Origin: Roseburia sp. AM59-24XD | Lineage (GTDB): Bacteria; Bacillota; Clostridia; Lachnospirales; Lachnospiraceae | Direction: 5' to 3' | Length of the DNA stretch: 52,867 nucleotides | Assembly: GCF_003478445.1 (NCBI RefSeq) | Contig: NZ_QUET01000026.1 | Location: 1 to 52,867 of the forward strand | Part shown: piece by piece, positions 1-7,791 of the stretch | Layout of the letters: every line of letters starts with the position of its first letter | Position numbering within the stretch: position 1 is the first letter of the stretch | Position numbers and translations under genes: made by a program | The notes under the pieces: model-generated | Seen by the model: the letters and a program-made list of their open reading frames with translations, nothing else | The model's database searches: none | Told to the model about the DNA's origin: nothing

Positions 1-144
1 GTTTTGATCTTGAAAATCTTTTTTAAGATGTGATTCACATCTTTTATTAGAATTTTCAGGGTTGTTTTACTGTTCAATTATCAAGCTTCTCTCAAGCGTT
101 CCCGCTTGTCTGTTGTTCGCTTGTCTTGCGCGACAACGATATAT
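1..144 (-). promoter_or_regulatory. Probable rRNA operon leader (boxA/boxB-like)
   Basis: Read on the minus strand, this leader contains a small hairpin, CAAGCG-GGAA-CGCTTG (93-108), followed by a boxA-like stretch around 71-87 of the kind seen before 16S and 23S genes in Clostridia. Further on, an inverted repeat at about 28-46 (AAGATGTGA arms) could be part of a processing stem. The mature rRNA itself is not in the window, so the assignment rests on the promoter type and leader layout. Confidence 0.5.
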
Positions 145-215
145 AATTTACCACGCGTTTCGACTTTTGTCAACACCTTTTTTGAAATTTTTTTATTTTT
201 TTTGTTTTTCTTCTG
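145..215 (-). promoter_or_regulatory. Strong sigma-A promoter with A-rich upstream element, rRNA-type
   Basis: On the minus strand there is TTGACA (168-173), a 17-base spacer and TAAATT (145-150). Directly upstream of the -35 box (about 174-215) are A-rich tracts like the UP element of rRNA promoters. It points left, out of the window. No protein gene begins between it and position 1, so it most likely drives an rRNA or tRNA operon just beyond the edge. Confidence 0.7.
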
Positions 216-309
216 TTTTCTGCCCTGATATCATAGGACAAAGTCACCACGCATACTCTGTAAATAAGCATATTGCATCGCTCCTTATATGATGTGAAAG
301 GATACTGCC

Positions 310-1145
310 ATGAAACAGTTTATTTCATCTTTGGAACAGGGATCGCTTCTTCAATGTAGTCTTTTCGTATTGTCTGTGATCCTGATCTCCGGAATCTCAA
401 TTGCATATGGACAGACTAAATTAAAAAAAGAAGCTATGACAACCTCGCAGAACATCTCCGCTTCACCGGCTCCTTCTGCCACTTACAGTAAAAGCAGCAA
501 AAAACTTCCTATATATTGCGTAGACACTTCTGATAAGAAGATTGCGCTCTCATTTGATGCCGCATGGGGGAACGAAGACACGAAAAAGATCATGGATATT
601 TTGGATAAGCATAAGGTTCATGTCACCTTCTTTATGACAGGCGGCTGGGTGGAGTCTTACCCGGATGACGTCAAAATGATTGCCGGACACGGGCATGACC
701 TCGGTAATCATAGCCAGAATCATAAGCAGATGTCAAAGCTTTCTCTGGAAGAATGTAAGCAGGAGATTCAGTCCGTCCATGACAAGGTAAAGGAGATTAC
801 CGGTAAAGAAATGATACTTTTCCGTCCGCCTTATGGTGATTATAATGATACGCTGATCACCGCCACGGAGGAATGCGGCTATCACGCGATCCAATGGGAT
901 GTAGACAGCTTGGACTGGAAGGATTACGGAATCGATTCCATCATAAAACGGTCTGTGAGCACAAGCATCTTGGCAACGGTTCCATCATTCTGTGCCATAA
1001 CGGTGCAAAGTATACAGCAGACGCACTGGACACACTGATCACAACATTGCAGGAAAAAGGCTATGAGTTTGTCCCTATCTCGCAACTGATCTATCCGGAC
1101 AGCACCGAAATCGATACGGAAGGACGCCAGCATCCAGCCCGGTAA
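310..1145 (+). CDS. Polysaccharide deacetylase, NodB fold, PdaB-like (frameshifted)
   Basis: A membrane-anchored or secreted deacetylase expected to remove acetyl groups from cell-wall sugars. An N-terminal hydrophobic segment (about residues 14-34) and a Ser/Pro-rich linker lead into a NodB domain. The metal-site motifs are visible: SFDAAWG, NHSQNH and RPPYG. The second Asp usual in motif 1 is absent, as in the sporulation PdaB-type branch. The frame breaks after SIIK near 945-948. The next frame continues with a normal C-terminus (HKHLGNGSIILCHNGAKYT), and restoring one A in the A4 run gives a 278-residue protein. The loss is probably a homopolymer sequencing error. It lies divergently from the presumed rRNA promoter. 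The PdaB assignment is by family resemblance only; a vegetative wall deacetylase is possible. Confidence 0.85.
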
Positions 1146-1220
1146 CCATGCTTTTTCCAAATATGTTATAGTTACAAGACTTTTTGTTGTTTGTCTCATT
1201 CCGCGGATATTATCTCTTTT

Positions 1221-2900
1221 CTATTGGTATTGCCGCAAAAGACGTTCTTCAAAGTCCTTCTGCGGCAGAGGCTTGTCAAAGACATATCCCTGAATGATAT
1301 GGCACCCCACCTTTTCAAGATAGTCGAGCTGCTGCTTTGTCTCTACGCCCTCTGCAACCATTTCCTTTCCAAGCTGGTGCAAAAGCTCGACAATGCTCCA
1401 CAGCATCATCATATCTTTGTCTTTGCCGGCATACTCCTCCTCCAACGGAATAAAGGACTTGTCAATCTTTACAATATCTAAGTCTACCTTCTTCAACATA
1501 TTCAATGAAGAAAATCCGGTTCCGAAATCATCAATAGCGGTATGGATCCCATATTTTTTAAAGCCTTCCACAATCCCCGACATGATCCCATACTGCTGGA
1601 AATCCTCACTCTCTGTGAGTTCCACCTCAATATAATGATGCGAAATGCCAAAATGGTCAATCACCCGGATAACATGCTCTACAAAATCCACCTCTTCCAG
1701 ATGCTTCCGCGAGAAATTGACAGAGATGCATACGTTCTCTTCCCCTCGTTCTTCTCTTGACTTGATCAGGCGGCAGACCTGCTCAAGCACATAATAATCC
1801 AGCCTGCAGATGCTTCCCTCCTGCTCTAATTGCGGAATGAACTTAACCGGCGGCACCAACTTTCCGTCCTGCACCCAGCGGACAAGTGCTTCCGCGCCAC
1901 AGATTCTGTCGGTACGGCTGTCTACCTTGGGCTGATAATATACAACAAAGCCGCCCTGCTCCATAATAGAAGCAAAATTGGAGATCACATTCTGGCGTTC
2001 CATCATTTCCTGATAGATCTGATCGGAATACCAGACAACGCCGCCCACACCACAACTTCTTGCCTCCTGATAGGCAATGCTTGCTCTCGACATAACCTCT
2101 CTTACAGTAAGAACCTTTTCAAGACGGCTGACACCGATCGTCGCACCGAAGATAAAGGTTTGGGATTTTAGTTTATTACTGAAGAACACCTTCATTTCCT
2201 GCAGCTCCCGGATAAACGCATCCGTATTCTCTGTCCGGACCAGAGCAACAAAATTATCACCTCCCAGTCTGGCAAGGTTTTCCTCCTCCTGCAAAAGAGC
2301 CTGGATCTGCGAGGTGTACTGACGCAGGATCTGATCTCCCTCCGCGTAGCTAAAGACTTTATTGACATATTTAAAATTATGTATATTAAAAAATACCACA
2401 CAATATCGTTCCAGTATGCCGCGTGCCATCAGCATCCCTGCAAAGCCGGTAAATGCATATGGATTGGCAGCCCCGGTCTCCATATCGGTATTTAGGATCT
2501 GCTCCAGAAAATTCTGTCTCATATTTCTGTCATACCAGAAAAATACGTCCCGCAGAAGGATTTCCAACTCGTCCCGTCCGTAATCTGTCTGTTCCTCGTC
2601 CCATACAACATGAAACACCACATTTCCTCCGGTTGTAAAGGCAAACAAAAAGTCCGTGCTTTCTCCGAAGCCCTCCTTTGCTGCCAGCATGACACTGCGC
2701 TGCTCTCCGTGAAGCTGATAACGGTTCGGCGGGATCGTAAGTTCCATTTCCACCTTGATCAACCCAAACTCATCTGACACCAGAGCGATTGCATCCACAA
2801 TATACTTCTCGCACTGCTTTAAGTCCACCGCCTCCTGATAAAGACAGTTCCAAAACTTCTTTATTGTAGGATTGAAAAATCCCCCGTTTTCCTTTTCCAT
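1221..2900 (-). CDS. c-di-GMP phosphodiesterase, degenerate GGDEF plus EAL
   Basis: A cytoplasmic signalling enzyme predicted to hydrolyse cyclic di-GMP. The first ~120 residues are an unassigned sensor region. A GGDEF domain follows, with its signature changed to GGDNF, so cyclase activity is doubtful. The EAL domain keeps the catalytic features GAEALVRW, VELTE, DDFGTGFSS, KIDKSF and AEGVET, so phosphodiesterase activity is expected. The start at 2900 is chosen because a Shine-Dalgarno (GGAAGGAGAA) precedes it, and because the upstream in-frame ATG at 2981 falls inside the promoter spacer. Length is 559 residues. It is transcribed divergently from the NSS symporter, and a PilZ c-di-GMP receptor gene lies about 3 kb away. 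Confidence 0.9.
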   Translation of the reverse strand: MEKENGGFFNPTIKKFWNCLYQEAVDLKQCEKYIVDAIALVSDEFGLIKVEMELTIPPNRYQLHGEQRSVMLAAKEGFGESTDFLFAFTTGGNVVFHVVWDEEQTDYGRDELEILLRDVFFWYDRNMRQNFLEQILNTDMETGAANPYAFTGFAGMLMARGILERYCVVFFNIHNFKYVNKVFSYAEGDQILRQYTSQIQALLQEEENLARLGGDNFVALVRTENTDAFIRELQEMKVFFSNKLKSQTFIFGATIGVSRLEKVLTVREVMSRASIAYQEARSCGVGGVVWYSDQIYQEMMERQNVISNFASIMEQGGFVVYYQPKVDSRTDRICGAEALVRWVQDGKLVPPVKFIPQLEQEGSICRLDYYVLEQVCRLIKSREERGEENVCISVNFSRKHLEEVDFVEHVIRVIDHFGISHHYIEVELTESEDFQQYGIMSGIVEGFKKYGIHTAIDDFGTGFSSLNMLKKVDLDIVKIDKSFIPLEEEYAGKDKDMMMLWSIVELLHQLGKEMVAEGVETKQQLDYLEKVGCHIIQGYVFDKPLPQKDFEERLLRQYQ

Positions 2901-2962
2901 CGCTTTCTCTTCTCCTTCCAGCCCTTCTGTATACCATTTTCTACTTATTTCATTTATTATAT

Positions 2963-2991
2963 ATGATATCTGCATTATCATTTAATGTCAA
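2963..2991 (-). promoter_or_regulatory. Promoter of the EAL gene
   Basis: On the minus strand: TTGACA (2986-2991), a 17-base spacer, TATCAT (2963-2968). It overlaps the first possible ATG of the reading frame, which therefore cannot be the start codon. Confidence 0.65.
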
Positions 2992-2999
2992 CTAAATAT

Positions 3000-3033
3000 A
3001 TTCTCATTTAGAAATCCGACACATTCTCATTTA
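3000..3033 (+). repeat. 11-bp direct repeat between divergent promoters
   Basis: ATTCTCATTTA occurs at 3000-3010 and again at 3023-3033, a 23-bp period or about two helical turns. It sits between the -35 boxes of the divergent EAL and NSS promoters, where a shared regulator could bind. Confidence 0.5.
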
Positions 3034-3037
3034 CTAT

Positions 3038-3088
3038 TTTACTTTATCTGCAGAATGGTGTAGTATGTAATATGTGGCTTTTGCCACA
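3038..3088 (+). promoter_or_regulatory. Promoter and leader hairpin of the NSS symporter gene
   Basis: TTTACT (3038-3043), a 17-base spacer and TAGTAT (3061-3066) form a plausible promoter. The leader then carries a short hairpin, TGTGGC-TTTT-GCCACA (3073-3088), upstream of the ribosome binding site. Confidence 0.45.
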
Positions 3089-3114
3089 CAATTTATGTTA
3101 TGGGGGATTTTATC

Positions 3115-4436
3115 ATGAACAATAGAGATTCATTTAAGAATAGATGGGGGTTTATTCTTGCCTGTATCGGCTCAGCAGTGGGCATGGGCAATCTTTGGAT
3201 GTTTCCAACCCGAGTCTCCATGTACGGAGGCGGTTCCTATCTCGTACCTTATTTCATTTTCGTTGCGCTGATCGGCTCCACCGGAGTGATTGGGGAAATG
3301 AGCTTTGGACGTGCCACCAAATCCGGACCTGTCGATGCCTTCGGCACAGCCTGCGAAATGCGTGGTCACAAATGTATCGGACGTATCCTCGGATACATTC
3401 CGGTCCTCGGTTCTCTTGCCATGGCGATCGGTTACACCGTTGTGATGGGATGGATTCTCAAGTATATGATCGGTTCATTTACCGGAACGACACTTGCCCC
3501 GGCTGACGCAGAGGGCTTTGGCACAGAATTCGGCAGCATGGCAACCGCCTTTGGTAACAATTTCTGGCAGCTCCTCGCACTGGCTGCAGGAATGTGCATT
3601 CTAATGTTTGGCGTCAGCCTTGGTATCGAAATGGCAAACAAGATCATGATGCCTGTTTTTTTCTGTCTTTTCGTGATCCTCAGTATTTATGTGGCATTTC
3701 AGCCAGTGCTGTGGACGGCTATAAATACATCTTCCGGATCGACCCAAAAGCTTTCGCTGATCCGACAACATGGATCTTCGCATTGGGACAGGCGTTTTTC
3801 TCCCTGTCGGTTGCCGGAAACGGCACTCTGATCTACGGATCTTATCTCTCCGATTCTGAGGATATTCCGGCTGCTGCGGGCAGAGTTGCCCTGTTTGATA
3901 CACTTGCTGCCCTTCTTGCTGCAATGGTGATCATCCCGGCAATGGCGACAACCGGTGCCAGATTAAATCAGGGTGGACCGGGACTGATGTTTATTTATCT
4001 TCCTGCGTTATTTAAATCAATGCCGGGCGGATATCTGATCGCGATTATCTTTTTCGTTGCTGTCTTTTTTGCCGGTCTGTCCTCACTGATCAATCTGTAC
4101 GAAGCACCGATCGCAACAATACAGGAGCTGTTTCATCTGAATCGTAAAATATCCTGCGGGATCATCGCTGTTATCGCACTCGCAATCTCCATCTGTATTC
4201 AGGGAATCGTATCCGACTGGATGGATATTCTCTCTATCTATATCTGCCCGCTTGGTGCCGGACTTGCAGGCGTTATGTTCTTCTGGGTTTGTGGTAAGAA
4301 ATATGTAGAAACACAGGTAAATACCGGGCGTGAGAAACCGTTCACCAATAAGTTTCTTCCGATCTGCAAATACATCTACTGCCCGATCTGTATTCTTGTT
4401 CTGATCCTTGGCATCGCACTGGGTGGTATCGGCTGA
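3115..4436 (+). CDS. Neurotransmitter:sodium symporter family transporter (frameshifted)
   Basis: An inner-membrane, Na+-coupled importer of amino acids or related compounds; substrate not deducible. The N-terminus has the family's first helix with unwound sodium/substrate site (GSAVGMGNLWMFPTR), and hydrophobic helices run through the whole length. The frame breaks near 3706: the first frame ends shortly after IYVAFQP, and the second resumes with AVDGYKYIFRIDPKAF. Restoring one G gives a continuous 440-residue protein of normal family length. The start at 3115 is chosen over 3100 because GGGG lies at good distance before it. The break is probably a sequencing error. It sits divergent to the EAL gene, with a structured element just downstream. 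Confidence 0.87.
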
Positions 4437-4469
4437 TATATGATTTTACTTTGTAAAAACTTAAAATAC

Positions 4470-4705
4470 CCAGAAGACTGTGATCTGGAAATTGACTTGT
4501 CACTAACGGTTGGATGAACGTGCCTTCCCGTATTTGCCTCTGGGTGTATCCAGGTGTTTCGAAAGGCACTTGCGCTCACCACTACTTACGCCTTGTTTTG
4601 TAAGGCGTTATGTAGTGCTGCGTAGCGCATTGTAGCGCAAGCGTGCCGACCGAAATAACTGGATACACCCAGAGGCCTAAACGATCCAGACACGTTCATC
4701 AATCC
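4470..4705 (+). ncRNA. Structured intergenic element, copy 1
   Basis: Nearly the whole gap between the symporter and thiN folds into one nested structure. Outer stem 4513-4522 pairs with 4691-4700. A perfect 17-bp stem joins 4537-4553 to 4659-4675. Inside, TTTCG/CGAAA (4557-4561, 4651-4655), GGCAC/GTGCC (4565-4569, 4643-4647), TTGCGC/GCGCAA (4570-4575, 4635-4640), CACTAC/GTAGTG (4580-4585, 4612-4617), ACGCCTT/AAGGCGT (4588-4594, 4602-4608) and hairpin TGCG-TAG-CGCA (4619-4629). A 5' block with hairpin CCAGA/TCTGG (4470-4488) and a conserved stretch (4491-4509) precedes it. A second copy at the right end of the window shares the core with compensatory changes. The right arm overlaps the thiN stop codon. 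Function and family are unknown to me; the plus strand is inferred from a G-U pair in copy 2. Confidence 0.7.
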
Positions 4706-5373
4706 TTTGATTCTACAACGATCAAAACACCGGTGCGAAGAAGAATTTCTGCCTTATCCGATGTCTCATCCATCTCATTGCTGATTGCTCTGGCAATCCC
4801 TACTTCAAGCGTATAGTCCTCGATCAGGTATTTCAGCCCTCGCAGTGTCACTCCTGTCACGGTACTTGTCAACGGCAGTAAGGACAGATATTTTCCATAC
4901 ATATCCTGTCTTTCGATTGAAAGCGTACTGTCGGTCAAACGTATCCTGTTACGGCTGTCCACGATATATGCCGGAACCTTCTGCTTCAATGCAAGCATTA
5001 ATATATTAATATTTGCCAGAAAATGATCCAGTCTTCCTCCGGTTGCTCCCAGAAAAGTGATCTCATCCGCTCCCTTTTCAAGGATCCACTCAAGAACAAG
5101 CTGCGTATCCACATAATCCTTCTCCTTGGGATAACGAACCCATTCGCAATGCTCGGAGCCTTCCACCTTTCCCTCACGGTATGCCTCGAGGATTTCAGGG
5201 GATACACTGTCAAAATCTCCCATAAAATAATGAACCGGCATACCAAGCCGGTATGCCGTGTTTAAACCGGAGTCCGCACAGACAACCGTATCATATTCTT
5301 GGGAAGCTGTGTACTCCTCCGCAAAATCCATATTTACTTTTCCACCTGTTATCAATAAAACTTTTCCAAGCAT
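4699..5373 (-). CDS. thiN: Thiamine diphosphokinase
   Basis: Transfers pyrophosphate from ATP to thiamine, giving thiamine diphosphate in the cytoplasm. The 224-residue length fits the family. N-terminal features are LLITGGKVN and CADSGLN, then FMGDFDSV, a YPKEKDYVDTQL segment and LGATGGRLDH, all typical of the catalytic domain; the C-terminal part has the beta-rich substrate-binding fold with TGVTLRGLKY. It begins one base after the PilZ gene stop and closes the long minus-strand housekeeping cluster, a position thiN also holds in many Firmicutes. Its stop codon lies in the right arm of the structured element. Confidence 0.93.
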   Translation of the reverse strand: MLGKVLLITGGKVNMDFAEEYTASQEYDTVVCADSGLNTAYRLGMPVHYFMGDFDSVSPEILEAYREGKVEGSEHCEWVRYPKEKDYVDTQLVLEWILEKGADEITFLGATGGRLDHFLANINILMLALKQKVPAYIVDSRNRIRLTDSTLSIERQDMYGKYLSLLPLTSTVTGVTLRGLKYLIEDYTLEVGIARAISNEMDETSDKAEILLRTGVLIVVESKD

Positions 5374-5374
5374 A

Positions 5375-6220
5375 TTACTTCTTCCGTTCTTTCATAATCT
5401 CTCTTACTGATGACTCAAACTCTCTGCGGTCGCGCTGTTTCTGAATTTGCTTACGCTGAATATCATAAATATAACGGATCAGCTTCTGATCAGACTCCTC
5501 ATAAATGCAGCCGTAATAATAGCGGTACTTGCGGTTTCCTTTGACTTGGTCGTCCACCCGCACGACAACACATCGAACCAGCAGCGGACCGTAATCCGAC
5601 GGAATCCTTGTGTAGAAGCGGTTATCCTTTTCCAAAAGCTCGTTGCTGTAAAATCCCATCCCCGTCTCACTGATATCATGCACAAAGCCGCGCGCCTTCT
5701 TCTCAACGGCTTCCTTCATCGGAACCATTCTGAGACGCTTTTCGATGAATATCTTGCCGGATCTGGAATCCTCTTCCCGCTCCAGCTCCACACCGTTCAC
5801 GTCCACAAGTGCTTCGTACTCTTCCTTCACCAACGGAGCATACGACAGACGCTGTCTGTTGCCCGGCACCTGATAAAAAACGATATCCACATCCGCATCA
5901 ATGGCTACCCGGTACGCCTGACGACGATTAAACGACTGACCTTTGTTGACGATTTCAAAATAATGAACCGGTTCATCGTCCAGTTTACCAAGACCAGCCT
6001 TGACATTCAGCCATTCCCACATCTGATCCTCACTGCGGTAAACCAGACGTATGTTATCCTCCGGGCGAAATTTAAACGCTCTTCCCCCCGCCATGATTGC
6101 GGTCAGACACACTCTCTTGACCCCTGTCTTTTCCACCTTGCTGACAAGTCGATAACGGTATCCGTCACGATCCACATAGACCTCCAGCGTTTTGCCAAGT
6201 GCAATATTCTCAAGAAGCAC
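5375..6220 (-). CDS. PilZ domain c-di-GMP receptor (YcgR-like)
   Basis: A 281-residue cytoplasmic effector. The N-terminal half resembles the YcgR N-terminal domain that precedes PilZ in flagellar-brake type proteins. The PilZ domain begins with the ligand-binding motif NRRQAYR (R-x3-R) and has the second motif DISETGMGF (D-x-S-x2-G), so c-di-GMP binding is expected. The start is GTG at 6220, preceded by a strong AGGAGGTGAT; it overlaps the rpe end by 11 bases, implying translational coupling. A c-di-GMP receptor between rpe and thiN is unusual in this conserved operon. No flagellar or cellulose genes are in the window, so its target is unknown; an exopolysaccharide role is possible. Confidence 0.85.
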   Translation of the reverse strand: MLLENIALGKTLEVYVDRDGYRYRLVSKVEKTGVKRVCLTAIMAGGRAFKFRPEDNIRLVYRSEDQMWEWLNVKAGLGKLDDEPVHYFEIVNKGQSFNRRQAYRVAIDADVDIVFYQVPGNRQRLSYAPLVKEEYEALVDVNGVELEREEDSRSGKIFIEKRLRMVPMKEAVEKKARGFVHDISETGMGFYSNELLEKDNRFYTRIPSDYGPLLVRCVVVRVDDQVKGNRKYRYYYGCIYEESDQKLIRYIYDIQRKQIQKQRDRREFESSVREIMKERKK

Positions 6221-6869
6221 CGGCGATCACCTCCTGTAAATCCCATACATTTTCTCTTATGTTACCGCGAAAAACAGCCGTCCCGGCTACGGCAAGATCA
6301 GTTCCGTTCTGTATGATCTCGCACAGATTATCGCGTGTCACTCCTCCATCAAACTCGATCAGATAGTCATAACCATTCTCACGACGAATCTGATCCAGTT
6401 TCTTTACCTTCTCCAATGTCTCCGGTATCAGCTTCTGCCCGCCAAATCCCGGTTCTACCCCCATAACAAGAACCATATCGATCTGATCTAAATACGGCAT
6501 CAGCACGTTAACATCCGTTCCCGGATTCACGCTGAGCGCTCTTTTGACCGGATACTGCTTCATAACAGTAATAGTCTCACCAATGTCACTGCACGCCTCG
6601 ACATGAACCGTAATGCTGTCCGCTCCCGCCTCGACAAATTCCTTTATATATCTTGCCGGCTCTTTAATCATCAAATGCACATCAAACATCATCTGACAAC
6701 CTGTGCGGATTGATTTGATCACGGGCATACCAAAGGAAATCGATGGCACAAACACTCCATCCATCACATCCACATGAAGAACCTTCAAACCGCTTTCCTC
6801 GAGAGTATGCAACTGCTCCCCCAAGCGCATAAAATCAGCCGATAAAATTGACGGTGCTAATTCGCTCAT
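6210..6869 (-). CDS. rpe: Ribulose-phosphate 3-epimerase
   Basis: Interconverts ribulose 5-phosphate and xylulose 5-phosphate in the pentose phosphate pathway. The 219-residue TIM barrel shows the family motifs APSILSADF at the N-terminus, HVDVMDG, DVHLMI, VMGVEPGFGGQ and FDGGV near the C-terminus; the metal and phosphate ligands are all in place. It follows rsgA with a 32-base gap and overlaps the PilZ gene start, consistent with a single operon. No unusual features. Confidence 0.95.
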   Translation of the reverse strand: MSELAPSILSADFMRLGEQLHTLEESGLKVLHVDVMDGVFVPSISFGMPVIKSIRTGCQMMFDVHLMIKEPARYIKEFVEAGADSITVHVEACSDIGETITVMKQYPVKRALSVNPGTDVNVLMPYLDQIDMVLVMGVEPGFGGQKLIPETLEKVKKLDQIRRENGYDYLIEFDGGVTRDNLCEIIQNGTDLAVAGTAVFRGNIRENVWDLQEVIAGAS

Positions 6870-6901
6870 ATAGTGATACCATGCCTTTCTTTGATTATAC
6901 C

Positions 6902-7791
6902 CTAATATTTTTTCTGCTGGCGCAGTTCCTCATAAAACTGCTTGTAATTGTCGTAACGATCCCTGGATATCTCCTGCCGTTCCAGTGCATTCTTGACACC
7001 GCAGTCCGGTTCATTGATATGAACGCATCCCAGAAAACGACACTCTTGAGACGGCTCCGCAAATTCCGGATAATAATTTCGCAGCTCTTCCTTCTCAATT
7101 TCCGGAAGACGCAGCGAGGTAAAACCCGGCGTGTCCATAATATAGGTCTGACCGCCAATACAGAACAACTCTGTATGACGCGTCGTATGGCGTCCGCGTT
7201 TGATCTTGCGGCTGATCTCTCCGGTCTCCATCTGAGCCTCGGAAACAATATATTCATCACGGAGGATTTCCCCACTCCGGAAGGACCTGCCATCACGGTT
7301 GTCCTGCCCTCCAGAAGCTCTCGAAGCTCCTCCATACCTGTCCCATTTATGGTACTCGTCACAAGTACTCTTGCACCACAGGCCCTGTACTGGGAAACAA
7401 TTCTTTTCGTCTCCTCTTCCTCCTGGTCATCTGATTTATTAAAGCAGATGATCACCGGAATATCCTGCGTCTGCATCATCAGCAGAAACCGGTCAAGAAG
7501 ATTTAAGTTCGGCTTCGGAAAAGACAGTGCAAACACAACGACCGCCTGATCCACATTGGCAGATGCCGGACGGATCAATGCATTCCTGCGCGGCAGTATC
7601 TCGGTGATATTGCCGGTTCCTGCCTGCTCATCCAACATCTCAAACTCCACATTGTCCCCGACCAGCGGTTTGATATTGCGGTTGCGGAATATCCCCTTTG
7701 CCTTGCATTCGATCAGTACATCGGCTGCTGCAGACTCCGGATGGATATAATAAAAGCCTCCGACCCCTCGTATAATCTTTCCTCTCATCAT
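6902..7791 (-). CDS. rsgA: Ribosome small-subunit GTPase RsgA (frameshifted)
   Basis: A circularly permuted GTPase that acts in late 30S maturation. An OB domain (about residues 1-70) precedes the G domain, with FNKSD (G4), GPSGVGKSS (G1) and DTPGFTSL (G3), and ends in a zinc finger with CRFLGCVH and a later Cys. The frame breaks near 7239: the first frame leaves the family sequence after NILFP, while the next continues with METGEISRKIKRGRHTTRH. Restoring one G yields 296 residues, the normal length. Since RsgA is widely needed for fitness and the lesion is one base, an assembly error is likelier than a true mutation. It overlaps the prkC stop by four bases. Confidence 0.9.

Noticed and set aside
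250..309. Sporulation sigma-factor promoter before the deacetylase
   Set aside because: GCATA and CATATT boxes are visible but their spacing (13 bases) does not fit sigma-E or sigma-G promoters.
940..960. Programmed ribosomal frameshifting in the deacetylase and the other broken genes
   Set aside because: No X-XXY-YYZ slippery heptamer or consistent downstream structure is present, the genes belong to families not known for it, and all are mended by one base per break.
5447..6316. A 289-codon plus-strand open frame opposite the PilZ and rpe genes
   Set aside because: It is antisense to two well-supported genes, has no ribosome site or family motif, and its composition (His, Arg, Ile, Leu-rich) is that of a shadow frame.
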